Source of the DNA: Salinisphaera sp963835375
GTDB taxonomy: Bacteria > Pseudomonadota > Gammaproteobacteria > Nevskiales > Salinisphaeraceae
DNA length: 64,000 nt
Assembly: GCA_963835375.1 (NCBI GenBank)
Contig: CAWIGB010000015.1
Span: 62,001 to 126,000 of the forward strand
Reading direction: 5' to 3'
Of this stretch, positions 9,869 through 18,549 are shown piece after piece. Under the pieces are notes generated by a model, which was given only the letters and a program-made list of their open reading frames with translations, made no database searches and was not told the DNA's origin. The position numbers were made by a program, and so were the translations under genes. The first letter of the stretch is position 1. Each line of letters starts with the position of its first letter.

Positions 9869-10606
9869 TTATGGCCCGAGCGTAACAAAGCGTTCCGGAA
9901 CGGCAGCTGTCCAGCCCGCGTCCGCATCGAACGGCTCGGAAGCGATCACGGCGCCGCCCCGCCATGCGTCATGCACATAAAGTGACGGCGCTTCAGTGTT
10001 GAAGGCGCTGCGTACGGCGGCGATCTCCCGGCCATCGGTCACAACCATGTTGAGAAGCGCCTTCAGCTCGTCGTGCTTCTCAAGCCATTCGCGTACCAGA
10101 TGCAGCGCCTTGCGCAGGCGCTCGGCGAGCGAACCGGTCTGCTGGCGTACCAGGGCAAACAAGTACTCGGAGTCGGTATTTCCATTAATGGTCTGTTCGA
10201 TCGCCGGCGCGAGCTCGGCGCGCATCCGGGCACGAAGGGTCGCGGCAAAATCCTGGATATAGCCGTTGTGGGCGAAGATGAGGCCGTTGCCGGCGAACGG
10301 CTGCGTGTTGGCGTGGTCGGTGCCGAGACCGGGGGTCGCGCTGCGCACGTTGCCGACCCACAGCCTCCGGCGCAGGGTCCGCGCAAGTGCGTCGACGTTG
10401 CCGTCGGCCCAGATCGGCAACGTATGGCGATACACCGCGGGCCGGCCATCCTCGGCATACCATCCGACGCCCCAGCCGTCGGCGTTGACGGTGGCGCTGG
10501 CCATTTCGCGGGCGTCCCAGGATTGGCGGGCCAGGCTATGCGGCGTGGCGTCCAGAAACTCGCGCAGCAGACAGGGCGGGCCAAGATAAGCGGCAATTCG
10601 GCACAT
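9869..10606 (-). CDS. egtC: gamma-glutamyl hercynylcysteine sulfoxide hydrolase EgtC
   Basis: This class II glutamine-amidotransferase-like hydrolase removes the glutamyl group from the EgtB product. The start is placed at the ATG directly before Cys-2 (MCRIAAYLG), because Ntn hydrolases need the Cys exposed after Met removal; an upstream in-frame ATG would bury it. Other family motifs are NADGWGVGWY, RSATPG, NTQPFAGNGLIFAHNGYI and NGNTDSEYLFALV. At 245 residues the length is typical. Its presence implies that gamma-glutamylcysteine, which the plant-type gshA in this window could supply, is the thiol donor. It is first in the egtC-egtB operon and divergent from egtD. Confidence 0.9.
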   Translation of the reverse strand: MCRIAAYLGPPCLLREFLDATPHSLARQSWDAREMASATVNADGWGVGWYAEDGRPAVYRHTLPIWADGNVDALARTLRRRLWVGNVRSATPGLGTDHANTQPFAGNGLIFAHNGYIQDFAATLRARMRAELAPAIEQTINGNTDSEYLFALVRQQTGSLAERLRKALHLVREWLEKHDELKALLNMVVTDGREIAAVRSAFNTEAPSLYVHDAWRGGAVIASEPFDADAGWTAAVPERFVTLGP

Positions 10607-10674
10607 GAGTGGCCGGAGCAGTGGAAACATCAAGTCATGATAACCTCCAGAACCGCAATTACATCGTCTGCGTC

Positions 10675-11651
10675 ATGAGTCGAGAGGTCGCCGCCCCGCG
10701 GTTGTCTCACCACTGCGTGGCGCCCCGGCGCCGGGTATCTGGCCTCGTCGAGGATGCCCGGCGGGCTGGTCGCCGCGCTGGTTGCTCCGAAGTATTTCTA
10801 CGACGACTGCGGCTCGCAGCTGTTCGAGGCGATCTGCGACACCCCCGGGTACTACTCGACCCGCACCGAGGCGGCGTTGCTGGCCAAGGGATCCGAGTGC
10901 GTGATCGGGCCGCGTCAAACCGGCCCACATCCTCGAGTTCGGCAGCGGTCGTTCACGCAAGATGCGGCATCTGATCGCGGCGTGCTATCAGATGGGACTG
11001 CATCCGTGCTACTGCCCGTTCGAGGTCAGCGCGCAGATCGTGCTCGAATCCGCCAGGCAGGCCCTACGACAGGCTGCATGTCGAGGCGATGAACGGAGGT
11101 TACACCGCGGGCCTGGCGAATCTGCCGTTGCCGTTGGACGACGAACGACGCCTTTTCATATTCCTGGGGGCCGGCAACTTCGAGTCGGCACAGGCCGACA
11201 CTTTCCTCGCCGAGATCGTGGCGCTGATGGCGCCGGGCGATGCACTGTCGATCGGGCCTGGACCGGGTCAGGGGCATTGCCGTGCTCGAAGCCGCGTACG
11301 ATGACGCTGCCGGTTACACGGCCGCCTTCAACGTTGAATGTGCGCAACGTCCTCAATCGCGAGCGGGGCGGTGATATCCCGGTCGATGGCTATCGCCACC
11401 GTGCGCTGTTCGATCGTGAATGGTCGCGCCTCGAGATGCCGCAGGTTGCCGGGCACACGCACCGGGTGTACCTGCATGCGCTCGACACGAGCTTCCAGGT
11501 CGCGGCGGGCGAAGAGATTCCCACCGAGATCAGCCGCAAGGTCTCCCGCGAGGACATCTCGGCCCTGCTGGGCGGTGTCGGGCTGAACGCGACCGAACAC
11601 TTCGAGTACGGCCCGGGCGACTATTCGTTGGTGCTGGCGGAGCGGGGTTAG
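10675..11651 (+). CDS. egtD: L-histidine N-alpha-methyltransferase EgtD (multiply frameshifted)
   Basis: EgtD trimethylates histidine with SAM to give hercynine, the first ergothioneine intermediate. Recognisable pieces in order are PKYFYDDCGSQLFEAICDTP, GYYSTRTEAALL, the SAM-binding HILEFGSGRSRKMRHL, PFEVSAQIVLESA, FIFLGAGNFE, VLEAAYDDAAGYTAAFNV, NVLNRERGGD and a C-terminal GEEIPTEISRKVS. They occupy successive frames, which requires five +1 shifts near 10740, 10920, 11075, 11265 and 11335. The corrected length is about 323 residues, normal for EgtD. The start is uncertain because the first 25 codons before the first shift are weakly conserved. It is divergent from egtC. Confidence 0.87.
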
Positions 11652-11678
11652 GTCGCGCTCCGCCGTCTGGCGCGGTCG

Positions 11679-12578
11679 CTACGCAGCGTCGAGCAGCTTG
11701 AGCAGCAGCGCGGTCTGCGCATGCAGACGGTTTTCCGCCTCGTCCCACACCACGCTCGCGGGCCCGTCGATCACCTCGGCGCTGACTTCCTCGCCGCGGT
11801 GGGCAGGCAGGCAGTGCATGAACAGGGCATCGTCGGCCGCCCAGCTCATCAGCGCGCGGTTGACCTGATAGTTTGCGAAGTCGGCCAGGCGGGTCTCGCG
11901 ATCGTTCTCGTCGCCCATGCTGGCCCAGACATCGGTCACCACGAGATTGGCACCGTCGACCGCTTCCTGGGCCTGTTCGCACACGGTGACCGCGTTACCC
12001 GCATCGCGCAGCATGAGGTTATCCGGGCGATAACCTTCCGGCGCTGCAACGCGCAGTGAGAAACCCATCAGGCGCGCTGCGTTGATATAGGAGTGGCACA
12101 TGTTATTGCCATCGCCGATCCACGCCACCTTCGCGCCGCGAATCGAACCGCGATGTTCCACGTAGGTCTGCAGATCCGCCAGCAGTTGGCACGGGTGCAG
12201 GCGGTCGGTCAGGCCGTTGATGACCGGGACCTTGGAGTAGGCCGCAAACTGTTCGAGCACCGCATGCGAGTGGTTGCGGATCATGATCGCGTCGCACATG
12301 CCGGACAGAACGCGTGCGGTATCCTCGACCGGTTCGCCGCGGCCGATCTGGGTATCGCCCGGGGACAGGAAGATCGCGTGCCCGCCAAGACGCGTCATCG
12401 CAGCCTCGAACGAGACGCGGGTCCGGGTGGAGGCTTTTTCGAAGACCATGGCCAGACTCTGGCCTGCGAGCGGGCGATCGGTCGGTGCACGGCGCTTGCG
12501 ATCGATGGCGCGTTCGATCAGATCTTCGATACCGGCAGTGCCCAGGTCGTCCAGGCTGAGGAAATGTCGCGAACTCAT
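11679..12578 (-). CDS. argF: ornithine carbamoyltransferase
   Basis: It converts ornithine and carbamoyl phosphate to citrulline in arginine synthesis. The carbamoyl-phosphate motif STRTR is present in FEKASTRTRVSFEAAM (about residues 46-61), together with the HPCQLLADLQT region and the ornithine-binding MHCLPAHRGEEV near the C-terminus. The 299-residue length is typical for anabolic ArgF. The start was placed at MSSRHFLSLDDL; longer versions run into unconserved sequence. CarAB elsewhere in the window supplies its carbamoyl phosphate. sodA lies upstream on the same strand, with a terminator between. Confidence 0.96.
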   Translation of the reverse strand: MSSRHFLSLDDLGTAGIEDLIERAIDRKRRAPTDRPLAGQSLAMVFEKASTRTRVSFEAAMTRLGGHAIFLSPGDTQIGRGEPVEDTARVLSGMCDAIMIRNHSHAVLEQFAAYSKVPVINGLTDRLHPCQLLADLQTYVEHRGSIRGAKVAWIGDGNNMCHSYINAARLMGFSLRVAAPEGYRPDNLMLRDAGNAVTVCEQAQEAVDGANLVVTDVWASMGDENDRETRLADFANYQVNRALMSWAADDALFMHCLPAHRGEEVSAEVIDGPASVVWDEAENRLHAQTALLLKLLDAA

Positions 12579-12682
12579 GAATGAATGCGGGTCGTGGATG
12601 AATGGGAAAGCCAAAGCATCATGCCGACGCGCGTCGGGGCGCGCCCTGATACTTTCGGTGGGCAGGCGCGCAATCCTCCAAT

Positions 12683-12714
12683 AAAAAAGGCCCCGCCGCA
12701 ATGCGACGAGGCCC
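12683..12714 (-). terminator. intrinsic terminator after sodA
   Basis: Read on the minus strand, a GGCCTCGTCG / CGGCGGGGCC hairpin is followed by a run of six T. It separates sodA from argF transcription. Confidence 0.8.
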
Positions 12715-12739
12715 GAAGCGGGCTTTGAGCCGAGCTCGC

Positions 12740-13348
12740 TTAGCTGGCTGCCTCGAACTTCTTGGAGATGCCGTCCCAGTTGACGACGTTCCACCAGGCC
12801 TCGACGTATTCCGGCTTGCGGTTCTGGTACTTCAGGTAGAAGGCGTGCTCCCACACATCCAGACCCATGATCGGTTTGCCGGACTCGGAAACGACGTCCA
12901 TGATCGGGTTGTCCTGGTTCGGCGTCGGCACGATCTTGAGCTGATCGCCCCCGGCCGGCACCAGCCAGACGAAGCCGGAACCGAACAGGCCGGTTGCTTC
13001 GCCGGTGAACTTCTCCTTGAAGTCGTCGAACGAGCCGAAGCTCTTGTCGATCGCCTCGGCCAGTTTGCCGCTCGGCTTGCCGCCGCCGTTGGGCGACATG
13101 GTTTCCCAGAAGATGATGTGGTTCAGATAACCACCGCCCTGGTTACGTACGGCCGCGCCGTGCTGGCCTGCGTTGGCCAAGATGGTCTCGAGATCCTGAT
13201 CTTCCAGCGGCGTGCCTTCGATGGCCTTCTGGAACTTGGTCAGATAAGCGTTGTGATGCTTGTCGTGATGGATCTCCATCGTACGCCCATCGATATAGGG
13301 CTCGAGCGCATCGTAATCGTAGGGCAGATCGGGCAGTTCGAATGCCAT
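12740..13348 (-). CDS. sodA: superoxide dismutase, Mn-type by sequence
   Basis: The 202-residue enzyme dismutates superoxide. Metal ligands are in HHDKHHNAYL (N-terminal His), NHIIFW and GLDVWEHAFYLKYQN (Asp and His). Residues that separate metal types read as Mn-type: glycine in GGGYLNH where Fe enzymes carry Gln, and the TPNQDNP motif, which supplies the Mn-type Gln. MSPNGGG also resembles Gram-positive Mn enzymes more than E. coli SodB. I therefore use sodA, but cambialistic activity cannot be excluded. It has its own terminator and reads away from grxD. Confidence 0.9.
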   Translation of the reverse strand: MAFELPDLPYDYDALEPYIDGRTMEIHHDKHHNAYLTKFQKAIEGTPLEDQDLETILANAGQHGAAVRNQGGGYLNHIIFWETMSPNGGGKPSGKLAEAIDKSFGSFDDFKEKFTGEATGLFGSGFVWLVPAGGDQLKIVPTPNQDNPIMDVVSESGKPIMGLDVWEHAFYLKYQNRKPEYVEAWWNVVNWDGISKKFEAAS

Positions 13349-13608
13349 GACGGTGTCCTTGTTGTCATGAATGAATCAACGTCATCCCCTTATATAAGGA
13401 TTACGCCTTGTATTTCAAAGGTCGTATGGTCGTTGCGCGCAGTTGCGCCGATCACGCGATTTCAGACAAGGCGGTCGTGCGCATGACGGGCCCCGCCGGT
13501 CGGCGCCGGGGCGCGGTGCCGGATGGCTACGAAACGCTCTTGATCCGAAGCCGTTTACACCCCAGTTATACTGCACTCGTATTCAATCCCCAGACCGAGG
13601 TACCGCCA

Positions 13609-13950
13609 ATGAGCGCGAAAGCCATGGAAGTCATCAAGCAGGAAGTCGAGGGCAACCCGATCGTGCTTTACATGAAGGGCACGCCGGACTTTCCGCAGTG
13701 CGGCTTTTCGGCCCGTAGCGCCGAGGCGATCAAGGCCTGCGGTGTGCCGTTCAAGGCCGTCAATGTGTTCGATGACGAAGAGATCTATCGTCAGGGTGTG
13801 AAGGTCTACTCGAACTGGCCGACGATTCCGCAGCTTTACGTCAGCGGCGAACTGGTCGGGGGATCTGACATTGTCATGGATCTGTTCCAGTCCGGCGAAT
13901 TGAAGCCGATGCTGGAAAAAGCGGCCGGTCAGGAATCGGCCAACGGCTGA
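13609..13950 (+). CDS. grxD: monothiol glutaredoxin Grx4 family
   Basis: This 113-residue CGFS glutaredoxin carries or transfers [2Fe-2S] clusters, often with BolA partners. The active site is FPQCGFSARSAEAI (Cys at about residue 30), followed by the glutathione-binding WPTIPQLYVSGELVGGSDI. The start is the ATG at 13609 because MSAKAMEVIKQEVEGN matches the family N-terminus. The longer frame upstream is not conserved. It is divergent from sodA with a 260-bp gap in which I see no other gene. Confidence 0.95.
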   Translation: MSAKAMEVIKQEVEGNPIVLYMKGTPDFPQCGFSARSAEAIKACGVPFKAVNVFDDEEIYRQGVKVYSNWPTIPQLYVSGELVGGSDIVMDLFQSGELKPMLEKAAGQESANG

Positions 13951-14090
13951 ATGGGCGGCTTGCGACGGCACGCTGACGTTCCGCGCCGTCGTCGACCGGG
14001 CTCGCAGTCCGCGTCGGCGGCGGCGATTTCTTGTGCATCGGGGGCAGCCGTGTCATCGGCTGCTGATCCCGCTCATGACGAGGTCGGTTC

Positions 14091-14858
14091 ATGACTACGG
14101 GTGCGGACAATCCTCATATCGGCATCATCCTGATCGGCGATGAGCTGCTGTCGGGCAAGCGCCAGGACAAGCACATGCCGGCCGTCATCGACATGCTGCA
14201 CGAACGCGGCCTTGAGTTGTCGTGGGCGCGCATGGTGGGTGACGATGCAGCGCTGCTCGAGCGCACGTTGGCCGAGACCATGGATACCGACGATATCGTG
14301 TTCAGTTTCGGCGGTATTGGCGCCACACCTGACGACCGCACCCGGCAGTGCGCCGCGCGCGCCGCCGGCGGCACGCTCGAGATCAACGCCGAGGGCCGCG
14401 AGATACTCGAGACCAAGTTCGGCAACGAGGCTTATCCGAACCGCATTCACATGGTCGAGTGGCCGGTCGGATCGGAGGTGATCCCGAATCCGATCAACCG
14501 AGTGCCCGGCTTCAGCCTGGGCGATCATCATTTTGTGCCCGGGTTCCCGCGCATGGCGTGGCCGATGGTGGCCTGGGTGCTGGATTCGCACTACGCCTAT
14601 CTCCACGATGCCGAGCGCAACGTGGAATATCTGATCGAAGTCTTCGATACGCCGGAGAGTGCCCTGATCGATCTGATGCAATCGGTGATGGATGCGCATC
14701 CGGCCGTACGCATTGCCTGTCTGCCGGCGGCCGACGGCCAGCGGAAGATCGAATTCGGCGTTCGTGGCCGTCCGACCCCGGCGGCCGCGGCGTTCGATGC
14801 CTTGGTCGCTGCATTGAATGATGCCGCCGTGCCGACAGGCGCCTGTACCTCGCGCTAG
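14091..14858 (+). CDS. CinA N-terminal (MoaB/MogA-fold) domain protein
   Basis: The 255-residue protein has the molybdopterin-binding-like fold of CinA N-terminal domains: IGIILIGDELLSGKRQDKH at residues 9-27 and FSFGGIGATPDDRTRQ at about 71-86. The C-terminal pyridine-nucleotide deamidase domain of full CinA is absent. In its place is a short alpha/beta region with FGVRGRP. Single-domain members of this family are widespread in Proteobacteria and have no firm function; a nucleotide or molybdopterin-related role is possible. It follows grxD by 140 bp on the same strand. Confidence 0.75.
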   Translation: MTTGADNPHIGIILIGDELLSGKRQDKHMPAVIDMLHERGLELSWARMVGDDAALLERTLAETMDTDDIVFSFGGIGATPDDRTRQCAARAAGGTLEINAEGREILETKFGNEAYPNRIHMVEWPVGSEVIPNPINRVPGFSLGDHHFVPGFPRMAWPMVAWVLDSHYAYLHDAERNVEYLIEVFDTPESALIDLMQSVMDAHPAVRIACLPAADGQRKIEFGVRGRPTPAAAAFDALVAALNDAAVPTGACTSR

Positions 14859-14925
14859 GGTTTAGGTAGTCTTCGTGGGTATCTAGATCTTTGAGCCCAC
14901 AGTAAAAACGGTCGAGGCGACAGGG

Positions 14926-16593
14926 GTGGTCGCTGTGGGCAAAGGGGGGGTCTTGGACCGCAGCCGCCGCCTGCGCTTGTCGACTCTGTCGCGCGTCCTG
15001 CGCGGCCGGGTCACGCGCACCGCTTATTACGGATTGGCGATCGCCGTCATCGCCATCATCGTCGCGACCCTGGCCAACGCCTGTCTGCAGGAAGGTGGCG
15101 CTACGCTCGGCGCGCTCTGGGCCGCTCAGCTCGCCAACCCGACCCTATGGTTTCTGGACGGCATGCCGTTCGTGTTCCTGCTTTGGGGCCAGTATGTCGG
15201 GTTGGTGGTGTCGACCGAGGCCAGCGCGATGGTGCTCGACGAGACCGAGACTCTGCGCGGTGACAATGCCGTGCTTGCCGCCGAGGCACGACGTTCGCAG
15301 CGCATCGATCCACTCACGGGGCTGGTCAACCGCGGCCACTTTGTCGACAGCCTCGAAGCCGATATCGAGTCCGCGCATCTCAACAAGGCGCAGGTCGGTG
15401 TCATCGTGGTCGATCTCGACGGTTTTTCCGAGATCAACCAGCACTACGGGCAGGCGAGCGGCGATCGCGTGCTCATCACCATGGCGCACCGTCTCGGGCG
15501 GGCGGTTCCGGATACGGCGACGCTCGGGCGCTTGGATGCCGACCGATTCGGGGTGGCGATCGTGCCGCTGACCTCTGGGCGCGAGCTCGAGCGGGTGGCG
15601 GACCGGATCAAACAGGCGATTGCCCCGCCGTGCCCGCTTGACGGGATGTCGCTGCAGCTCGCAGCCAGCGCCGGGGGCGCGCGCTATCCGGATAATGCCG
15701 TCGATGCCCATGGGTTGATCGACGCGGCCAGCCAGGCCATGCACGAGGTCAAATCACGCGGCGGTGATTTCAGCATGATCTGCTCCACTCGCAAAGTGCA
15801 CGGCGTGGTCATGCACTCGCTGTCGGCGGAGTTGCGACGAGCCATCCAGGCCAATGAATTGGTGCTGCATCTCCAGCCACTGGTGGATGTATCGGCCTCC
15901 ACGGTCTATGGCGTCGAGGCGCTGGTGCGATGGGAGCATCCGCGCCGCGGCCTGATCATGCCGGGGGATTTCATCCCGCGCGCCGAACGCAGCGGGTTGA
16001 TGAACGACCTTACGTTCTGGGTGCTGCGGCGGGCGGTCGAGCATGCCGCAGAGCTGCGGCGCGGCGGCCGGGATCTGCGGGTCTCGATCAATGTATCGGC
16101 TCGTTCGCTGCTGCGACCGGATTTTCCCGATACGCTCGTGGCACTGCTGGAGGATGAGGAACTGCCCGGCTCGGCGCTGACGCTGGAGTTGACCGAGGAC
16201 ACGCTGATGGCCGATCAGGCGCGCACACTCGAGATCGTGGCGCGACTGGCGGGCATTGGCGTGCATATTTCCATCGACGACTTCGGCACCGGATATTCGC
16301 AGCTGGCTTATCTCAAGCGGTTGCCGGTGTCTGAAATCAAGATCGATCGCTCCTTCCTCGAAGACATGCTCGAGTCGGATACGGATCTGTCGATCGTATC
16401 GGCCACCATCGGCCTGGCGCATGCGTTGAACCTGCGTGCGGTGGGCGAGGGGGTCGAATCGGCCGGACAGCTCGAGCGGTTGCGCGAACTGGGCTGCGAT
16501 CTCATCCAAGGGTATTACATCGGGCGGCCCATGCCCATCGAGCAGTTCCGGCAGTGGCTGAGCCAGTGGGACAGACGGCGCTTGATGCAATAG
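14926..16593 (+). CDS. membrane GGDEF-EAL protein with degenerate GGDEF; likely c-di-GMP phosphodiesterase
   Basis: From a GTG start, the 555-residue protein has two N-terminal transmembrane helices (about residues 35-55 and 70-95). A GGDEF-like domain follows (about 125-280) and then an EAL domain (about 295-540). The cyclase signature is lost: RLDADRFG stands where RxGGDEF is expected. The EAL domain keeps its catalytic set: YGVEALVRW, INVSARSL, LELTED, ISIDDFGTGYSQLAYL, EIKIDRSF, AVGEGVES and IQGYYIGRPM. I infer c-di-GMP hydrolysis, with the dead GGDEF possibly acting as a GTP sensor. No output partner is adjacent. Confidence 0.9.
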   Translation: MVAVGKGGVLDRSRRLRLSTLSRVLRGRVTRTAYYGLAIAVIAIIVATLANACLQEGGATLGALWAAQLANPTLWFLDGMPFVFLLWGQYVGLVVSTEASAMVLDETETLRGDNAVLAAEARRSQRIDPLTGLVNRGHFVDSLEADIESAHLNKAQVGVIVVDLDGFSEINQHYGQASGDRVLITMAHRLGRAVPDTATLGRLDADRFGVAIVPLTSGRELERVADRIKQAIAPPCPLDGMSLQLAASAGGARYPDNAVDAHGLIDAASQAMHEVKSRGGDFSMICSTRKVHGVVMHSLSAELRRAIQANELVLHLQPLVDVSASTVYGVEALVRWEHPRRGLIMPGDFIPRAERSGLMNDLTFWVLRRAVEHAAELRRGGRDLRVSINVSARSLLRPDFPDTLVALLEDEELPGSALTLELTEDTLMADQARTLEIVARLAGIGVHISIDDFGTGYSQLAYLKRLPVSEIKIDRSFLEDMLESDTDLSIVSATIGLAHALNLRAVGEGVESAGQLERLRELGCDLIQGYYIGRPMPIEQFRQWLSQWDRRRLMQ

Positions 16594-16746
16594 CAGCTGT
16601 TCGGCGTCATGCGAGACGGGCGTTTGTGCCGCGCATCGGGGCAGGCACAGCGCGCGGCGCCGGTCGAGGTGGTCGATTGCTTCGTGTGCTTCGGTAGCGG
16701 CCGGTGTCGAACGCGCGAGCTGTCGCTTGCCGCACGACTCGGATGT

Positions 16747-17721
16747 TCAACCGAGTTCGAACACCTCGCCGAACTGGGGCGCGATGAAGGTCTCGTCATC
16801 GAGTCCGTGACGCAGTCGGGCGGCGGCAAGGTCATGAACCGGCTGATCACGGGCTTCGTCGGTCAACTTGAACGTGCCGAAATGAATGCCGATCGAGCGG
16901 CGGGCCTCGAGATCGCAATGGGCCCTTACCGCATCGTCCGGATTCATGTGCTGGATATGCATGAAATCGCGCGGCTCGTAGGCGCCGATGGGCAACAAGG
17001 CAAGGTCGGGCCCGCCGAGGTGTTCGCGGATCCAGCGGAAATGCGGGCCGTATCCGGTATCGCCGGCGAAATAGATCCGCTGGGCAGGGGTTTCGACCCA
17101 GAACCCGGCCCACAGGCTGCGGTTGCGGTCGAACAGGCCTCGGCGTGACCAGTGCTGGGCCGGCACCGCGGTAATCGACAGGCCATCACCGACAGGCGCC
17201 GTGCGCTGCCACCAGTCCAGGGTCGTGATCCGTCGAGTGCCGCGCCGGGCAAGCCAGCGCTCGAGGCCGAGGCCGGCCACGAGAACCGGGTCATCGCGAC
17301 GAACCAGAGCGGTGATGGTGGCGCGGTCGAGATGATCGTAGTGGGCGTGACTGATCAGTACCACATCGATTGGCGGGAGATCGCTCCAGGCGATGGCCGG
17401 CGGCGTATGGCGACGCACGCCGACGCCGGGCAGGGGGCCGACGCGCGTCGCATACACCGGGTCGGTGATCAGGTTGAGGCCGTCGATCTGGATGAGCGCG
17501 CAGGCATGCCCGATCCAGGTCACGCGTGGCGCGTGCGAGCGTTGCGGCGGTCCTTCGATGGCACTGTCGGAGACGGCGGGCGGCCACCCCGGCCCGCGCG
17601 GGCGCAGCAGCCAGCGCCAGAGGCCGAAGCGACGGCCGTTTTGCGGATCCCGCCAGGGGTTGGAAAAGCGCCGCCCATCGAAGTTCGGGCCCCGGTGGGG
17701 CGGTTCGAATGACGTGCTCAA
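16747..17721 (-). CDS. metallo-beta-lactamase fold hydrolase, NAPE-PLD/UlaG-like
   Basis: The roughly 324-residue protein carries the zinc-binding HAHYDHLD motif near residue 125 and further family residues in VTWIGHACALIQIDGLN, FAGDTGYG and GIHFGTFKLTDE. The pattern WIGHA...D and DTGY is typical of N-acylphosphatidylethanolamine phospholipase D-like hydrolases. The bacterial substrate is unknown. The likely start is TTG at 17721, whose last two bases overlap the TGA of the upstream rhodanese gene (TTGA), which suggests translational coupling. A longer start inside the rhodanese gene is possible but unconserved. Confidence 0.8.
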   Translation of the reverse strand: MSTSFEPPHRGPNFDGRRFSNPWRDPQNGRRFGLWRWLLRPRGPGWPPAVSDSAIEGPPQRSHAPRVTWIGHACALIQIDGLNLITDPVYATRVGPLPGVGVRRHTPPAIAWSDLPPIDVVLISHAHYDHLDRATITALVRRDDPVLVAGLGLERWLARRGTRRITTLDWWQRTAPVGDGLSITAVPAQHWSRRGLFDRNRSLWAGFWVETPAQRIYFAGDTGYGPHFRWIREHLGGPDLALLPIGAYEPRDFMHIQHMNPDDAVRAHCDLEARRSIGIHFGTFKLTDEARDQPVHDLAAARLRHGLDDETFIAPQFGEVFELG

Positions 17722-18533
17722 GCGCCGGTTTCGATCGGGGTGTCCTCGGCGTTGCCCCAGTCCGACCACGCACCCGGGTAGCCGCGCACGCGATCGTAGC
17801 CGAGGGCCTTGAGCACCAGGTAGACATACGACGAGCGCACATGCGTCTGGCAGTAGGTCACCACTTCCCTGGATTCGTCGATATCGCGCTCGGCGAGCAT
17901 GCGCCGGATCTCGGCCAGATCCCGCAGCTGCCCGTGTTCGTTCTTCAACCGATTCCAGTCGAGATTCACCGCGCCGGGTATGTGGCCGCCACGAGCGCTG
18001 CGCACATCATCGCCCACGAACTCCGCTTCGCTGCGAACGTCCAGAAGACGAACATCCTCGGCATCAAGATGATGGCTGATCCACGCCCGGTCTGCGACAG
18101 CCCCTGGGTGGCGGTCGATGCGAAACTCGCTGGCCCCGGGCGCCGACGCGCCGGACTCGAGCGCAAGCGATTCGGCCTGCCAGGCGGCAAGGCCGCCATC
18201 CAGGAGACTGAACGCCTCGTGGCCCGCCATGTCGAGCGTATAGAGCAGGCGAGCTGCCTGACCGTCGCCGGCGCGATCGTACGCGACGATATGGGCATCG
18301 TTACGCAGGCCGGCGTCCGACAGCCGACCTGCGAGCGTGTCGTCGTCGGGGATCAGGCCGCCGGTGGCGCCGTCCCTGGCCATGAAATCGGCCATGGTGA
18401 TGAGCCGGGCGCCCGGGATGTGTGCCTCGGCGAAACCCTCGGGCGTATCGACAGCGACGATCTGTACGTCGGCATCGCCCATCGCCGCATGCAGCGACGA
18501 AGGCTTGACGAACAACTCCAGCGTGGCGGCCAT
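17718..18533 (-). CDS. rhdA: thiosulfate sulfurtransferase, RhdA type
   Basis: The 271-residue protein has tandem rhodanese domains. The N-terminal one lacks a catalytic Cys and contains AEAHIPGARLITMADF. The C-terminal one has LLDVRSEAEFVGDD and the active loop YCQTHVRSS. The CQTHxR loop is that of Azotobacter RhdA, unlike the CGSGVT loop of mercaptopyruvate sulfurtransferases, so I prefer thiosulfate:cyanide-type sulfur transfer. The start at 18533 gives MAATLELFVKPSSLHA. It lies 16 bp after ppsA on the same strand and overlaps the next gene by four bases, so ppsA-rhdA-hydrolase may be co-transcribed. Confidence 0.88.
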   Translation of the reverse strand: MAATLELFVKPSSLHAAMGDADVQIVAVDTPEGFAEAHIPGARLITMADFMARDGATGGLIPDDDTLAGRLSDAGLRNDAHIVAYDRAGDGQAARLLYTLDMAGHEAFSLLDGGLAAWQAESLALESGASAPGASEFRIDRHPGAVADRAWISHHLDAEDVRLLDVRSEAEFVGDDVRSARGGHIPGAVNLDWNRLKNEHGQLRDLAEIRRMLAERDIDESREVVTYCQTHVRSSYVYLVLKALGYDRVRGYPGAWSDWGNAEDTPIETGA

Positions 18534-18549
18534 GATTCTCCTCGTCCGG

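Noticed and set aside
10675..11651. egtD as a decayed pseudogene
   Set aside because: All conserved segments are present in order and the corrected length is normal; only single extra bases separate them, as in essential genes nearby.
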